34,227 nucleotides of DNA, taken from NCBI GenBank assembly GCA_947624795.1, contig CANQLY010000007.1, positions 1 to 34,227 of the forward strand, written 5' to 3'. Position numbers and translations under genes: made by a program. This document shows, one piece after another, positions 1 to 9,785 of this stretch; position 1 is the first letter of the stretch, and every line of letters begins with the position of its first letter. The notes beneath the pieces were generated by a model. The model searched no databases. It saw nothing but the letters and a program-made list of their open reading frames with translations, and had not been told where the DNA came from. This stretch comes from an uncultured Marinospirillum sp. (GTDB taxonomy: Bacteria > Pseudomonadota > Gammaproteobacteria > Pseudomonadales > Halomonadaceae).

Positions 1-1193
1 CCTTTGCGGCGAGTCATTTCACGGGCTTTACGAGCCGCTTCACGGGCACGGGCAGCATCGAGCATTTTACTAACAATAGTTTTAGCTTCTTGTGGGAACT
101 CAAGTAAAAAATCAGTAAATGTTCTACCCATTTCTTGTTCTACTGCGGTTCTTACTTCAGAAGAAACCAACTTATCTTTAGTTTGTGAAGAGAACTTAGG
201 ATCTGGCACTTTAACCGAAACAATGGCGGTTAAACCTTCACGGGCATCATCACCAGTGGTGCTTACTTTGGCTTTTTTAGCCAAGCCTTCTTGTTCTATG
301 TACTGGTTAAGTACACGGGTTAACGCCCCTCTAAAACCTGCGAGGTGAGCGCCACCATCACGTTGCGGAATATTATTGGTATAGCAGTAGATGTTTTCTG
401 AATAACCATCATTCCACTGCATAGCCACTTCAACGTTTACACCATCTTCTTCACGTTGATTACTAAAATAAAACACCTTACCTAAAGTGGTTTTATTGGT
501 ATTTAAGTGATCAACAAAAGCCCTTAAACCCCCTTCGTAATGAAAAATTTCTTCACGGCCATTGCGCTGATCTACCAGAGAAATTTTTACACCTGAGTTT
601 AAAAAAGACAGTTCACGCAAACGCTTGGCTAACGTATCAAAGCTAAATTCAATGTTATTAAAAGTTGCTGGAGATGGGCGGAAACGAACCAGAGTACCCG
701 TTTTTTCTGTAGGACCAATCACTGTCAGTGGCGTTTGTGGCACGCCGTGACGATAAACCTGTTCATGCACTTGTTTATCACGCCAAATGGTTAGGGTTAA
801 CTCTTCTGACAAAGCATTAACAACCGAAACACCAACCCCGTGCAAGCCACCAGAAACTTTATACGAGTTATCATCAAACTTACCGCCGGCATGAAGCACG
901 GTCATAATAACTTCAGCAGCAGAGACACCCTCTTCTTCGTGAATATCCGCTGGCATACCACGACCATCATCAGAAACACTCACTGATTCATCTTGATAAA
1001 TAACAACTTTTACTTCACTACAGTGCCCAGCTAAAGCTTCATCAATGGCGTTATCCACCAATTCAAAAACCATGTGGTGCAAACCTGTGCCGTCATCAGT
1101 ATCACCGATGTACATACCCGGTCGCTTACGCACTGCATCTAACCCTTTCAGCACTTTTATGCTGGTCGAGTCATAGGAATTATTTTCACTCAT
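1..1193 (-). CDS. gyrB: DNA gyrase subunit B, N-terminal part (runs off the left edge)
   Basis: Not in the ORF track because it is open at the edge. The minus strand from the ATG at 1193 reads [58 protein letters not shown]..., the GHKL ATPase signature of GyrB, and stays open to base 1. Confidence 0.97.
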   Translation of the reverse strand, partial: MSENNSYDSTSIKVLKGLDAVRKRPGMYIGDTDDGTGLHHMVFELVDNAIDEALAGHCSEVKVVIYQDESVSVSDDGRGMPADIHEEEGVSAAEVIMTVLHAGGKFDDNSYKVSGGLHGVGVSVVNALSEELTLTIWRDKQVHEQVYRHGVPQTPLTVIGPTEKTGTLVRFRPSPATFNNIEFSFDTLAKRLRELSFLNSGVKISLVDQRNGREEIFHYEGGLRAFVDHLNTNKTTLGKVFYFSNQREEDGVNVEVAMQWNDGYSENIYCYTNNIPQRDGGAHLAGFRGALTRVLNQYIEQEGLAKKAKVSTTGDDAREGLTAIVSVKVPDPKFSSQTKDKLVSSEVRTAVEQEMGRTFTDFLLEFPQEAKTIVSKMLDAARAREAARKAREMTRRK

Positions 1194-1235
1194 TACCCAC
1201 TCCCCTTAATTCCTAATACCAAAATTCTAGTTTAT

Positions 1236-2345
1236 TCACTTGGTACTAAGGTATGGCTTTGGACTAATTTGTCCATGTTCCACGTGAAACCATGAAATAC
1301 TTTTTGGCTGTTGCCACCCTTCAGCAAGAGCATCAGCATCAACACCGGTAATAAATACCTGCCCTGATTGCTGTTCAAGCACTTCACAAAAAATCATGCG
1401 ATGCTGCCTATCTAATTCAGCAGGCAAATCATCAATTAAATAAACGCATTGTTTATTTCTTAATTCAGATAACAGCGCACCCTGCGCAAGCTTTAAAGCT
1501 GAAACAACTAATTTTTGCTGACCACGGGATAAAATATCCATCGCCGCATAACCATTAATTGCGACACGAATATCGGCACGCTGAGGGCCTATTTGAGTGA
1601 ACCCTTGCTCACTGTCTTTAACACGTGAAGCAAGTAAAGATTCAGCTAGGCTTAAGTTTTTATCCCAGCCCCGTTGAAAGTTTAATACAAACGCTTGAGA
1701 TGCAAGAAACCTAGCTAATAAGCTGGCAAAAAGTGGCTTTAACCTCGCTAAATACTCTTGGCGATAAGCAGTTATTAGTTCACCATTAATGGCTAATTCA
1801 TTTTCCCAAAGCTGAATTTCAAACGGGTCTATTCTACCACGCCTAAGCAGGCTATTGCGCTGCTTTAGCGCCCTTTGAAAACGTTTCCAAGCATGCATAA
1901 AAGAGGGCTCTACATGGAATACCCCCCAATCTAAAAACTGCCGACGCTCTTTTGGGCTGCCTTCAAGTAAACGAAAAGTATCAGGATTAATTAACTGTAC
2001 AGGAAGTGTGGCGGTTAGTTCGGCCACACCCGCAGGCTTTTGGCCACGAAACAAAATTTCAGTTTCGGCTTCTTGGTGTTTACGCTGAATACCTAAAGAA
2101 TAAGCCGTTGTTGCATCGGCTTTAATTTGGGCAAACACAGTGAATTGTTCAGCTGAGTGATTAATTAATTTAGTAATATTTTTACTGCGAAAAGAACGCA
2201 CTAGGCTAAGTAGATAAATGGCTTCTAATAATGAAGTTTTACCACTACCATTTTTTCCAATAAACACATTAATGCCTGCAGCAGGCATTAAGTCGGCTAC
2301 AGGAATATTGCGAAAATTAGTCAGGCTTAGACGCTGAATTGCCAT
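1236..2345 (-). CDS. recF: DNA replication/repair protein RecF
   Basis: 369 aa; MAIQRLSLTNFRNI, Walker A GKNGSGKTSLLEAI, LSRGQQKLVVSALKLAQ signature, VYLIDDLPAELD Walker B; between gyrB and dnaN. Confidence 0.97.
   Translation of the reverse strand: MAIQRLSLTNFRNIPVADLMPAAGINVFIGKNGSGKTSLLEAIYLLSLVRSFRSKNITKLINHSAEQFTVFAQIKADATTAYSLGIQRKHQEAETEILFRGQKPAGVAELTATLPVQLINPDTFRLLEGSPKERRQFLDWGVFHVEPSFMHAWKRFQRALKQRNSLLRRGRIDPFEIQLWENELAINGELITAYRQEYLARLKPLFASLLARFLASQAFVLNFQRGWDKNLSLAESLLASRVKDSEQGFTQIGPQRADIRVAINGYAAMDILSRGQQKLVVSALKLAQGALLSELRNKQCVYLIDDLPAELDRQHRMIFCEVLEQQSGQVFITGVDADALAEGWQQPKSISWFHVEHGQISPKPYLSTK
1276..1291. promoter_or_regulatory. parS: parS-like ParB-binding site TGTTCCACGTGAAACC
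   Basis: 15/16 match to the bacterial parS consensus TGTTNCACGTGAAACA; lies inside the recF 3' coding end (encodes ..WFHVEHG..). Confidence 0.85.
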
Positions 2346-2386
2346 AAAAAGACTAGCATGCCTTAAAAAGACAGGCTAACAAGAAA

Positions 2387-3496
2387 CTAAAGGCGCATGG
2401 GCATGATGACATAAAATGCATCGCCGCCACCGGCCGCTTGAATTAAGGTACTTGCACTTGGCGTAGAAAGTGCAATCTGTACTAACTCGACTTGATCGCC
2501 AATGTTATCCATTACATCAACTAAATAACCCACATTAAAACCTATGTCTAACGGCTCGCCCTGATAATCAATACTCATACTTTCTTCAGCTTCTTCTTGG
2601 TCAGGATTTTTAGCAATTAAAGTCAAGGTATTATTAGTTAACTGTAAATGGATGCCCTGCAACTTTTCGTTAGCTAAAATACTAATGCGTGACAACATTT
2701 TACGAAACATTAAGCGATCACAAACGACCAACTTATCACTTTGACGAGGAATCACCTGTTCGTAATCAGGGTAGCGGCCTTCAATGTGCTTAGAAACAAA
2801 GGTGGCATTGGCCATATTGACTTGGAAGTGCTGCTCACCAAAAATTAACGTCACTGGCTCATCGGTATCATCTAATAGCTTAACTAGGTCATTCACAGCC
2901 TTGGCTGGAACAATCATGCTTGATTTTTCAACGCCTTCTAATTCCACAGGCGAATCAGCCATAGCGAGTCGGTGCCCGTCAGTTGCCACGGCCCTTAAAC
3001 GATTAGTCGATAATTCAAAGTACATACCATTAAGGTAAAAACGCACATCTTGACGCGCCATTGCAAAATCATTGCGGCGAATAATATTTAACAACTGGCC
3101 TTGCGGCAGGGTTACCTGATGCTTAACAGGACTTAACTGTATGGAAGGAAATTCAGACGAAGGCAAAGTGGCCAATAAAAAACGGCTACGGCCAGACCTT
3201 ACTACAACACGCTGATCCTCGACGCTAAAATCAAGTAGCGCCCCCTCACTTAACGATCTACAAATATCGGAAAGTTTTTTAGCAGGTACAGTAATACTGC
3301 CACCCACATCTAAATGCTGTAAACCTAACTGCCAAGTAAGCTCTACCTCTAAATCTAGCCCTGTTAAGGTTAGCCCTCCCTCATTTGCATCCATACGAAT
3401 ATGAGAAAGAATGGGTAACGTTGGGCGACGTGCAACTACACCTACCATAATGGATAAAGGGCGTAAAAGTATTTCGCGGGATACGGAAAATTTCAT
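2387..3496 (-). CDS. dnaN: DNA polymerase III beta sliding clamp
   Basis: 369 aa; MKFSVSREILLRPLSIMVGVVARRPTLPILSHI...; C-terminal YVIMPMRL typical of DnaN. Confidence 0.98.
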   Translation of the reverse strand: MKFSVSREILLRPLSIMVGVVARRPTLPILSHIRMDANEGGLTLTGLDLEVELTWQLGLQHLDVGGSITVPAKKLSDICRSLSEGALLDFSVEDQRVVVRSGRSRFLLATLPSSEFPSIQLSPVKHQVTLPQGQLLNIIRRNDFAMARQDVRFYLNGMYFELSTNRLRAVATDGHRLAMADSPVELEGVEKSSMIVPAKAVNDLVKLLDDTDEPVTLIFGEQHFQVNMANATFVSKHIEGRYPDYEQVIPRQSDKLVVCDRLMFRKMLSRISILANEKLQGIHLQLTNNTLTLIAKNPDQEEAEESMSIDYQGEPLDIGFNVGYLVDVMDNIGDQVELVQIALSTPSASTLIQAAGGGDAFYVIMPMRL

Positions 3497-3512
3497 CTTA
3501 ATAACCTTAAAA

Positions 3513-5129
3513 TTAACTGGTCAATAAACGGAGTAGGTTTTTCCAGTCTTCACGAATATCGGGGTTCTCATCCTGTAAAGACTTAACTTTTCGGCAAGCA
3601 TGCAGTACCGTGGTGTGATCACGGCCACCAAAAGCATCACCTATTTCTGGCAAAGAGTGATTCGTTAACTCTTTAGTTAAAGCCATTGCTATTTGCCTTG
3701 GTCTAGCAATGGCTCGATTACGACGCTTTGAATGCAAGTCAGCAATTTTTATTTTGTAATATTCCACTACTGTGCGTTGAATATTCTCAACACCTACCTG
3801 CTTATCTTGTACTGCAAACAAATCTTTAAGTGACTCCCTAACTAGCCCAATACTAATCGCTTCACCTTTAAAGCGAGAATCAGCAATGACCCGATTAAGC
3901 GCCCCTTCTAAATCTCTAACATGAGAACGTATTTTTTGGGCAATAAAAAAAGCCACTTCTTGTGGTAAATTAACCCTAGCAATTTCAGCTTTTTTCATAA
4001 GAATAGCAACACGCAATTCAAGTTCAGGTGGCTCAATAGCAACCGTAAGCCCCCAACCAAAACGACTTTTAAGCCTTTCTTCAACACCAATTTCTTTTGG
4101 GTAACGATCAGATGTTAAAATGATCTGCTGCCCACCTTCTAATAAAGCATTAAACGTATGAAAAAACTCTTCTTGTGAACGGTCTTTACCAACAAAAAAC
4201 TGAATATCATCAATTAATAATGCATCAAGGTTACGATAATAACGCTTAAATTCATTAATTGCATTGAGCTGCAAAGCTTTAACCATGTCTTGCACAAAGC
4301 GTTCAGAATTAAGATAAACCACCTTAGCATTAGGATTAAGCTTAAGTATTTGATTCCCCACCGCATGCATTAAGTGAGTTTTACCCAAGCCTACTCCACC
4401 ATAAATAAACAAAGGGTTATAGGCACCCCCTGGATTTTCAGCCACTTGAAAAGAAGCCGCACGAGCCAATTGATTCGACTTACCTTCAACTAAGCTATCA
4501 AATGTATGGGAAAGGTTAAGATTAGAATGGTGCTTAATTCCCACGTCCATTTTAACCCCTTCACGCTTACGCACTTTAGATAAGCTGTTGGGTAAATTAA
4601 GTAGGCTTGGCACATTTGGCACACTCGTCTTTTCTATGCAAGGCAAGCTTGACAAAGGTGTGTCGGTTTGATTTTTTGAATCTGAATCTGCTTCGTTAAC
4701 TAAAGGGGTGTTGGTTAGTGCTAAAGCAGTGGCTGCTGACTGGTCATCTAATGTTTTTGATACTAATGGCTCATTTAAAGGCACTGATAAGGCATAGCTT
4801 GCAGATGAGCTTTGTACTGTTAAAGCAGGTATTGCTGCTGGCGTTATTGGCAAACTAGGCGAAGCACCCACCGCAGGCATTTTTTTATTACCCACCGCAA
4901 AACACACATCAAACACTTGCCCTGCTGAAACTTCTTGCACTAAGCCTTGTAGGCGTACCGAGTATTTATCAACAACCCACTGTAAAACAAAACGGTTAGG
5001 AGCAAATAACTGCAAGCTATCGCCATTCATTTCTGCTTGCAAAGGACGTATCCAAGTCGATATTTGTTGAGCTGGTATTTCATTTTCTAAGATCGCTAAA
5101 CATTTTGACCACAAATCATCAACTGACAC
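3513..5129 (-). CDS. dnaA: Chromosomal replication initiator DnaA
   Basis: 538 aa; GTG start; Walker [29 protein letters not shown], and DnaA-box-binding motif [19 protein letters not shown]. Confidence 0.98.
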   Translation of the reverse strand: MSVDDLWSKCLAILENEIPAQQISTWIRPLQAEMNGDSLQLFAPNRFVLQWVVDKYSVRLQGLVQEVSAGQVFDVCFAVGNKKMPAVGASPSLPITPAAIPALTVQSSSASYALSVPLNEPLVSKTLDDQSAATALALTNTPLVNEADSDSKNQTDTPLSSLPCIEKTSVPNVPSLLNLPNSLSKVRKREGVKMDVGIKHHSNLNLSHTFDSLVEGKSNQLARAASFQVAENPGGAYNPLFIYGGVGLGKTHLMHAVGNQILKLNPNAKVVYLNSERFVQDMVKALQLNAINEFKRYYRNLDALLIDDIQFFVGKDRSQEEFFHTFNALLEGGQQIILTSDRYPKEIGVEERLKSRFGWGLTVAIEPPELELRVAILMKKAEIARVNLPQEVAFFIAQKIRSHVRDLEGALNRVIADSRFKGEAISIGLVRESLKDLFAVQDKQVGVENIQRTVVEYYKIKIADLHSKRRNRAIARPRQIAMALTKELTNHSLPEIGDAFGGRDHTTVLHACRKVKSLQDENPDIREDWKNLLRLLTS

Positions 5130-5178
5130 GTTTTTGCTCCCCTTAATAATCGCAATATTCTAGCTGTTTCACCCTAAG

Positions 5179-5511
5179 TTATCCACAAGCAATGCCAATA
5201 CGCCAAATTATCAACACTTTTTAATCTTTTTCAACACAAAACCTGTGGATAACCCTGTGGAAAACCTATGTATAACCTAGGTATAACCCTGTGGATAACT
5301 CATGCTCTAGCCAAGCAATGCAAGTTATCCACAATCTATCCACAGCTTATCCACAAGATATCAACAACAAATGCACAGCCTTATCAACAGGCTAAGCTTA
5401 TGTTAAATAAAGTAAAAATTGAGTTATCCACAGAATTATCGATCCCTAATAATAACAATAATAAAAAAGCTTTTATAAACCATTATCTATAATTATCAGC
5501 TGTGTGGATAG
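5179..5511. other. oriC: Origin-like region (oriC copy 1, dnaA-rpmH intergenic): DnaA-box cluster plus AT-rich unwinding-type element
   Basis: Perfect TTATCCACA boxes at 5179-5187(+), 5244-5252(-), 5290-5298(-), 5325-5333(+), 5347-5355(+), 5424-5432(+); variants CTATCCACA 5336-5344 and 5503-5511(-), TTTTCCACA 5256-5264(-), TTATCAACA 5208-5216 and 5381-5389; followed by CTAATAATAACAATAATAAAA at 5446-5466. Confidence 0.92.
5324..5355 (+). repeat. Dispersed direct repeat, copy 1 of DnaA-box triplet (partner 9501-9532)
   Basis: gttatccacaatctatccacagcttatccaca vs gttatccacattctatccacagcttttccaca: 30/32 identical. Confidence 0.95.
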
Positions 5512-5650
5512 TTATTCAATGTGCAAGGAAAAATTGCGCTTTGCTGAAGAACGCTTTAAAATCATCGGCCTTGTATCAAAAAAGTTTCTCTAGGGTCTCC
5601 CACCCATGGAGATTCCTTAAACCTTAAATACCCTGTGGAAGTTAAAAAAA

Positions 5651-5785
5651 ATGAAACGTACATTTCAGCCTAGCGTACTAAAACGCAAGCGCAATCACGG
5701 TTTCCGTGCTCGTATGGCCACCAAAGCTGGTCGTCAAGTTCTGGCTCGTCGCCGTGCCAAAGGTCGTCAGCGTTTGTCTGCTTAA
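5651..5785 (+). CDS. rpmH: 50S ribosomal protein L34
   Basis: 44 aa, below the ORF track cutoff: [44 protein letters not shown]. Confidence 0.98.
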   Translation: MKRTFQPSVLKRKRNHGFRARMATKAGRQVLARRRAKGRQRLSA

Positions 5786-5799
5786 ACGTTAATCTGACG

Positions 5800-6195
5800 A
5801 TGAAAAATTTCGGCTATCCTCGGCAGTTTAGACTTCTCAAGCCTGAGGATTTCCGTTACGTATTTGAAAATACCTGTTACAAAGTCTACTGCCCAGGATT
5901 CTTATTGCTGGCAACACCTAGTCAATCTGAAACTGCACGTTTAGGCTTTGTAATTGGCAAGAAAAACATCAAATTAGCAGTGACTCGTAATCGGTTTAAA
6001 CGCATGTTTCGTGAATCATTTCGTTTAAACAAACAGCAACTGCCACACGTTGATATTATTGTTCTTGCCATCAAAGGCGCTAGCCAAGTTACAACTGAAG
6101 AACTCAGCAAAAGCTTGACAGAAGCTTGGCCACAACTCGGTAGGCGCGTAAAAAAAGCGACTGCAAATTTATCCTCCTCGATTAAGCGGCAATGA
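5800..6195 (+). CDS. rnpA: Ribonuclease P protein component
   Basis: 131 aa; contains the RnpA signature around AVTRNRFKRMFRESFR; directly after rpmH. Confidence 0.96.
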   Translation: MKNFGYPRQFRLLKPEDFRYVFENTCYKVYCPGFLLLATPSQSETARLGFVIGKKNIKLAVTRNRFKRMFRESFRLNKQQLPHVDIIVLAIKGASQVTTEELSKSLTEAWPQLGRRVKKATANLSSSIKRQ

Positions 6196-6199
6196 TCCC

Positions 6200-7870
6200 A
6201 TGGACGTAAAACGCATAGTGCTCTTTTCATCCCTAGCGGTAGTCGCCTATCTACTGATGCTTCAGTGGAATACAGACTATCAGCAACACGATGTTCAGAC
6301 TCAGGCACCTCAAGTTCAACAACTAGCAACCAATAATAATTCAGTTATTGAAGACGATGAAATTTTACAATTAGGTGAGCCTAATAATTTAATTGAAAAC
6401 CTTCAACCAACCACTAGCACGGCACAAAACTTAATCAGTGTTAAAACTGACATGTTTGACCTTCGTATTAATGCCAAAGGTGGTGATTTAGTTTATGCAG
6501 CTTTATTAAGCCACAAAGCTAAAGTTAACTCCGATGAACCCTTTGTACTCCTACAAGATGACCAGCAACGCCATTACGTTGTACAAAGTGATTTAAGTGG
6601 CTTAGGTAACAAACAACGTTTAATTTTAACCAGCACCCAAAATGCTTACGTTTTAGAGCAAGGACAAGACCAACTTCAAGTGCAATTAAAAGCCAATGTT
6701 GAAGGGGTCAAATTAACTAAAACGTTCACTTTTACTCGTGGTAGCCATTTAATTAAGGTTGATTATCAGCTAAATAATCAGTCTGACCGTGTGCTTAACA
6801 CCAGTTTTATTGGTTTAATTAAACGCGATACCAGTGCCGATCCTAGTCAAAGTGAATCAATGGGCATGAAAGCTTACCTTGGTGGTGCTTTTTCAACGGA
6901 TGAAAAACGCTATCAAAAAATTGATTTTGATGACATAAAAAACAAAGGCTTTAAAGCAGATTCAGTCGGTGGTTGGGCAGCAATGCTGCAACACTATTTT
7001 ATTGCCTCTTGGATACCACCCCAAGATCAAAGCAGCTTTTTCAGTACCCGTACTGACAGAGCAGGCAATCACCTAGTAGGCTTTAATGGTGCTGAAGTTA
7101 ACGTTGAGCCAGGACAAACCACGCAACTCTCTGCTGATATTTATGTTGGCCCAAAAATTCAAGAAGACATGAAAGCAGTAGCACCTAACCTTGAGCTAAC
7201 GGTTGACTATGGTTTCTTATGGTTTATTGCCCAACCTTTGTTTTGGTTACTTGATTTTATTCATGGTTTCATAGGTAACTGGGGCTTTGCTATTATTTTA
7301 GTCACAGTTGCTATTAAAGCTGCTTTTTATAAGCTATCCGCCACCGCTTACCGCTCCATGGCAAATATGCGCCGTGTAGCACCAAAGTTAACTCGCCTTA
7401 AGGAAGAGTGTGGGGATGACCGTCAAAAGCTGTCACAGGCGATGATGGAGCTTTACAAGAAAGAAAAAATCAATCCTATGGGTGGCTGTTTACCCATTTT
7501 AGTACAAATGCCAGTATTCATTGCACTTTACTGGATGTTAATGGAATCCGTTGAATTACGTCATGCGCCTTTTGTACTTTGGATCACTGACCTTTCAATG
7601 AAAGATCCTTTCTTTGTGCTGCCTATTATTATGGGTGCTAGCATGTTTGTGCAGCAGCTTTTAAATCCTCCGCCGCCAGATCCTATGCAGGCAAAGATTA
7701 TGAAACTGCTACCCATTATTTTCACCTTCTTCTTCTTATTCTTCCCTGCAGGCCTAGTGCTTTACTGGGTAGTGAATAACCTCTTATCAATTTTACAGCA
7801 ATGGTACATTATGCAAAAAATTGAAAAAGACGACCAAGAAAAAGATAAGGTCAAATTAGAAAAAAGCTGA
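6200..7870 (+). CDS. yidC: Membrane protein insertase YidC (Oxa1 family)
   Basis: 556 aa; N-terminal TM MDVKRIVLFSSLAVVAYLLML, periplasmic domain, C-terminal NPMGGCLPILVQMPVFIALYWMLMESVELRHAPF. Confidence 0.98.
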   Translation: MDVKRIVLFSSLAVVAYLLMLQWNTDYQQHDVQTQAPQVQQLATNNNSVIEDDEILQLGEPNNLIENLQPTTSTAQNLISVKTDMFDLRINAKGGDLVYAALLSHKAKVNSDEPFVLLQDDQQRHYVVQSDLSGLGNKQRLILTSTQNAYVLEQGQDQLQVQLKANVEGVKLTKTFTFTRGSHLIKVDYQLNNQSDRVLNTSFIGLIKRDTSADPSQSESMGMKAYLGGAFSTDEKRYQKIDFDDIKNKGFKADSVGGWAAMLQHYFIASWIPPQDQSSFFSTRTDRAGNHLVGFNGAEVNVEPGQTTQLSADIYVGPKIQEDMKAVAPNLELTVDYGFLWFIAQPLFWLLDFIHGFIGNWGFAIILVTVAIKAAFYKLSATAYRSMANMRRVAPKLTRLKEECGDDRQKLSQAMMELYKKEKINPMGGCLPILVQMPVFIALYWMLMESVELRHAPFVLWITDLSMKDPFFVLPIIMGASMFVQQLLNPPPPDPMQAKIMKLLPIIFTFFFLFFPAGLVLYWVVNNLLSILQQWYIMQKIEKDDQEKDKVKLEKS

Positions 7871-7878
7871 TTCAACTT

Positions 7879-7904
7879 AACCCCCTCCCAGTGAGGGGGT
7901 TTTG
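7879..7904 (+). terminator. Rho-independent terminator after yidC
   Basis: AACCCCCTC-ccagt-GAGGGGGTT perfect 9-bp stem followed by TTTT. Confidence 0.85.
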
Positions 7905-7924
7905 CTATTAAGAGTAAAAATACG

Positions 7925-9286
7925 ATGAGCCATCAAGACACCATTGCCGCTGTTGCTACACCACCAGGCCGAGGAGGGGTAGGCATTGTTAGGGTTTCAG
8001 GGCCTTTATGTAAGCAGTTAGCCCAACAACTATTAAGCATGACTTTAACACCACGCTATGCACACTACTTACCTTTTTTAGACTTGCAAGGTGAAGTAAT
8101 TGATGAAGGGTTAGCCATCTTCTTTCCAGGCCCTAATTCTTTTACGGGTGAAGATGTTCTAGAGTTTCAAGGGCATGGTGGGCCTATGTTGCTTGATCGT
8201 TTATTAGAAAATTTATTAGCAGCAGGGGTGCGTCTAGCCCAACCCGGTGAATTTTCTCAGCGCGCGTTTTTAAACGATAAAATGGATTTAGCACAAGCTG
8301 AAGCCATTGCAGATTTAATTGATGCTACTTCACGCCAAGCGGCTGACAATGCGCTTAAATCTTTACAAGGCGTGTTCTCACAAAAAGTTCATGCCCTTGT
8401 GGATAAGTTAATTCATCTGCGCATGTACGTTGAAGCTGCCATTGATTTTCCTGAAGAAGAAATTGATTTTATAAGCGATGGTAAAGTTAAAAAAGATTTA
8501 CAAACCATTATTAAGCAACTTGCAGCAGTAAAAAATGAAGCACAGCAAGGCTGTTTGATGCGTGAAGGCATGAATGTAGTCTTAGCAGGCAGACCCAATG
8601 CGGGTAAATCTAGCCTTATGAACGCGCTAGCAGGCTATGACAAAGCTTTAGTTACAGAAATAGCAGGCACTACCCGTGACGTACTAAAAGAGCACCTTCA
8701 TATTGATGGCATGCCATTGCATCTTATTGATACAGCAGGCTTAAGAGAAACAGAAGACCTTGTTGAACGGCTAGGTGTTGAACGCGCTTGGCAAGAAATA
8801 GAAAAAGCGGATCGCATTTTATTATTGGTTGATGCACAGGAAACAACCAGTTTAGACCCTTTAGAAATTTGGCCAGAGTTTGTTAAGCGTTTACCTTATC
8901 CAGAGCGTTTAACCTTAGTAAGAAATAAAATAGATTTAACCGCAGAAGCAGCAGAATCAGACTTATCCACAACCCCACCAGTCATTCGCATTGCAGCCAA
9001 GCAGCAAGTGGGTGTGGATAACTTAAGGCAGCACCTAAAGCAGGTGATGGGACTAAAAAACACCCCAGAAGGTGGGTTTTCTGCACGGCGTAGGCATTTA
9101 GATGCCCTAGAAAGAGCAAGTAAAGTTATCCACAAGGGTAGTTTGCAATTAGAAATGCAGGGTGCAGGTGAGCTTTTAGCAGAAGATTTACGCAGTGCAC
9201 AAAAAAGCCTTGCTGAAATAACAGGTCAATTTACCGCAGATGACCTACTAGGTAAAATTTTTGGCGAATTTTGTATTGGAAAATAA
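7925..9286 (+). CDS. mnmE: tRNA uridine-5-carboxymethylaminomethyl modification GTPase MnmE
   Basis: 453 aa; [27 protein letters not shown]1 [13 protein letters not shown]-terminal [13 protein letters not shown]. Confidence 0.98.
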   Translation: MSHQDTIAAVATPPGRGGVGIVRVSGPLCKQLAQQLLSMTLTPRYAHYLPFLDLQGEVIDEGLAIFFPGPNSFTGEDVLEFQGHGGPMLLDRLLENLLAAGVRLAQPGEFSQRAFLNDKMDLAQAEAIADLIDATSRQAADNALKSLQGVFSQKVHALVDKLIHLRMYVEAAIDFPEEEIDFISDGKVKKDLQTIIKQLAAVKNEAQQGCLMREGMNVVLAGRPNAGKSSLMNALAGYDKALVTEIAGTTRDVLKEHLHIDGMPLHLIDTAGLRETEDLVERLGVERAWQEIEKADRILLLVDAQETTSLDPLEIWPEFVKRLPYPERLTLVRNKIDLTAEAAESDLSTTPPVIRIAAKQQVGVDNLRQHLKQVMGLKNTPEGGFSARRRHLDALERASKVIHKGSLQLEMQGAGELLAEDLRSAQKSLAEITGQFTADDLLGKIFGEFCIGK

Positions 9287-9337
9287 TTTTTTTAGTAAAA
9301 AATCCAGTAAAAAGTAATATTTTTATAACAAGCTTTA

Positions 9338-9378
9338 GCGAGCAGTGGTGAAAATTTCACCATTGCTCGCTTTTTTTT
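9338..9378 (+). terminator. Rho-independent terminator after mnmE
   Basis: GCGAGCAGTGGTGAAA-a-TTTCACCATTGCTCGC: 16-nt arms with one G-T pair, then T8. Confidence 0.92.
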
Positions 9379-9421
9379 AACTTTTTTTTGACTAATTTAA
9401 CTTTTTAAAGTCTAGTTTTCC

Positions 9422-9660
9422 TGTGGATAAGTCTGTGCGTTTCCTGTGGATAACCTATGTATAACCCAGTGGATATCTTTAACATTTAGCCAATAAAAAA
9501 GTTATCCACATTCTATCCACAGCTTTTCCACAGTTAATCCACAACTAATGCACAGGGTTATACACAGCCTCTAAGCCATGTAAATAAAGGGTTTGAAAGG
9601 GTTATCCACAGAAAACACTCTCACTAATAATAACAATAATAAAAGAACTTATATAAACCT
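9422..9660. other. Second origin-like region (oriC copy 2, mnmE-mnmG intergenic)
   Basis: Perfect DnaA boxes at 9422-9430(-), 9445-9453(-), 9502-9510(+), 9602-9610(+); variants CTATCCACA 9513-9521, TTTTCCACA 9524-9532, TTATACACA 9558-9566; identical CTAATAATAACAATAATAAAA at 9624-9644. Confidence 0.88.
9501..9532 (+). repeat. Dispersed direct repeat, copy 2 of DnaA-box triplet (partner 5324-5355)
   Basis: 30/32 identical to 5324-5355. Confidence 0.95.
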
Positions 9661-9785
9661 TATAGTTATTAACAGTAAGCAAAAAAAGCAACCAGCGCAG
9701 CAATCGCTAAGCAATAGATTTCTGCTGTGGTTGAATGATTTTCAGGCTATAATCGGCGGCTTTACTTAGAAATATTTCTTGAGGT

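Noticed and set aside
4-348. 114-aa plus-strand ORF
   Set aside because: Antisense to gyrB, whose minus-strand frame is a clear homolog; spurious.
1615-1630. Second parS candidate in recF (TTTAACACGTGAAGCA)
   Set aside because: Only about 12/16 to consensus, with the left half-site largely lost.
5268-5492. 74-aa ORF in the dnaA-rpmH gap
   Set aside because: Runs through the DnaA-box cluster and TAA-repeat element; composition is explained by origin repeats (NNNNKK) and there is no recognisable domain.
5922-6329. 135-aa minus-strand ORF overlapping rnpA/yidC
   Set aside because: Antisense to two well-supported genes; no recognisable motif.
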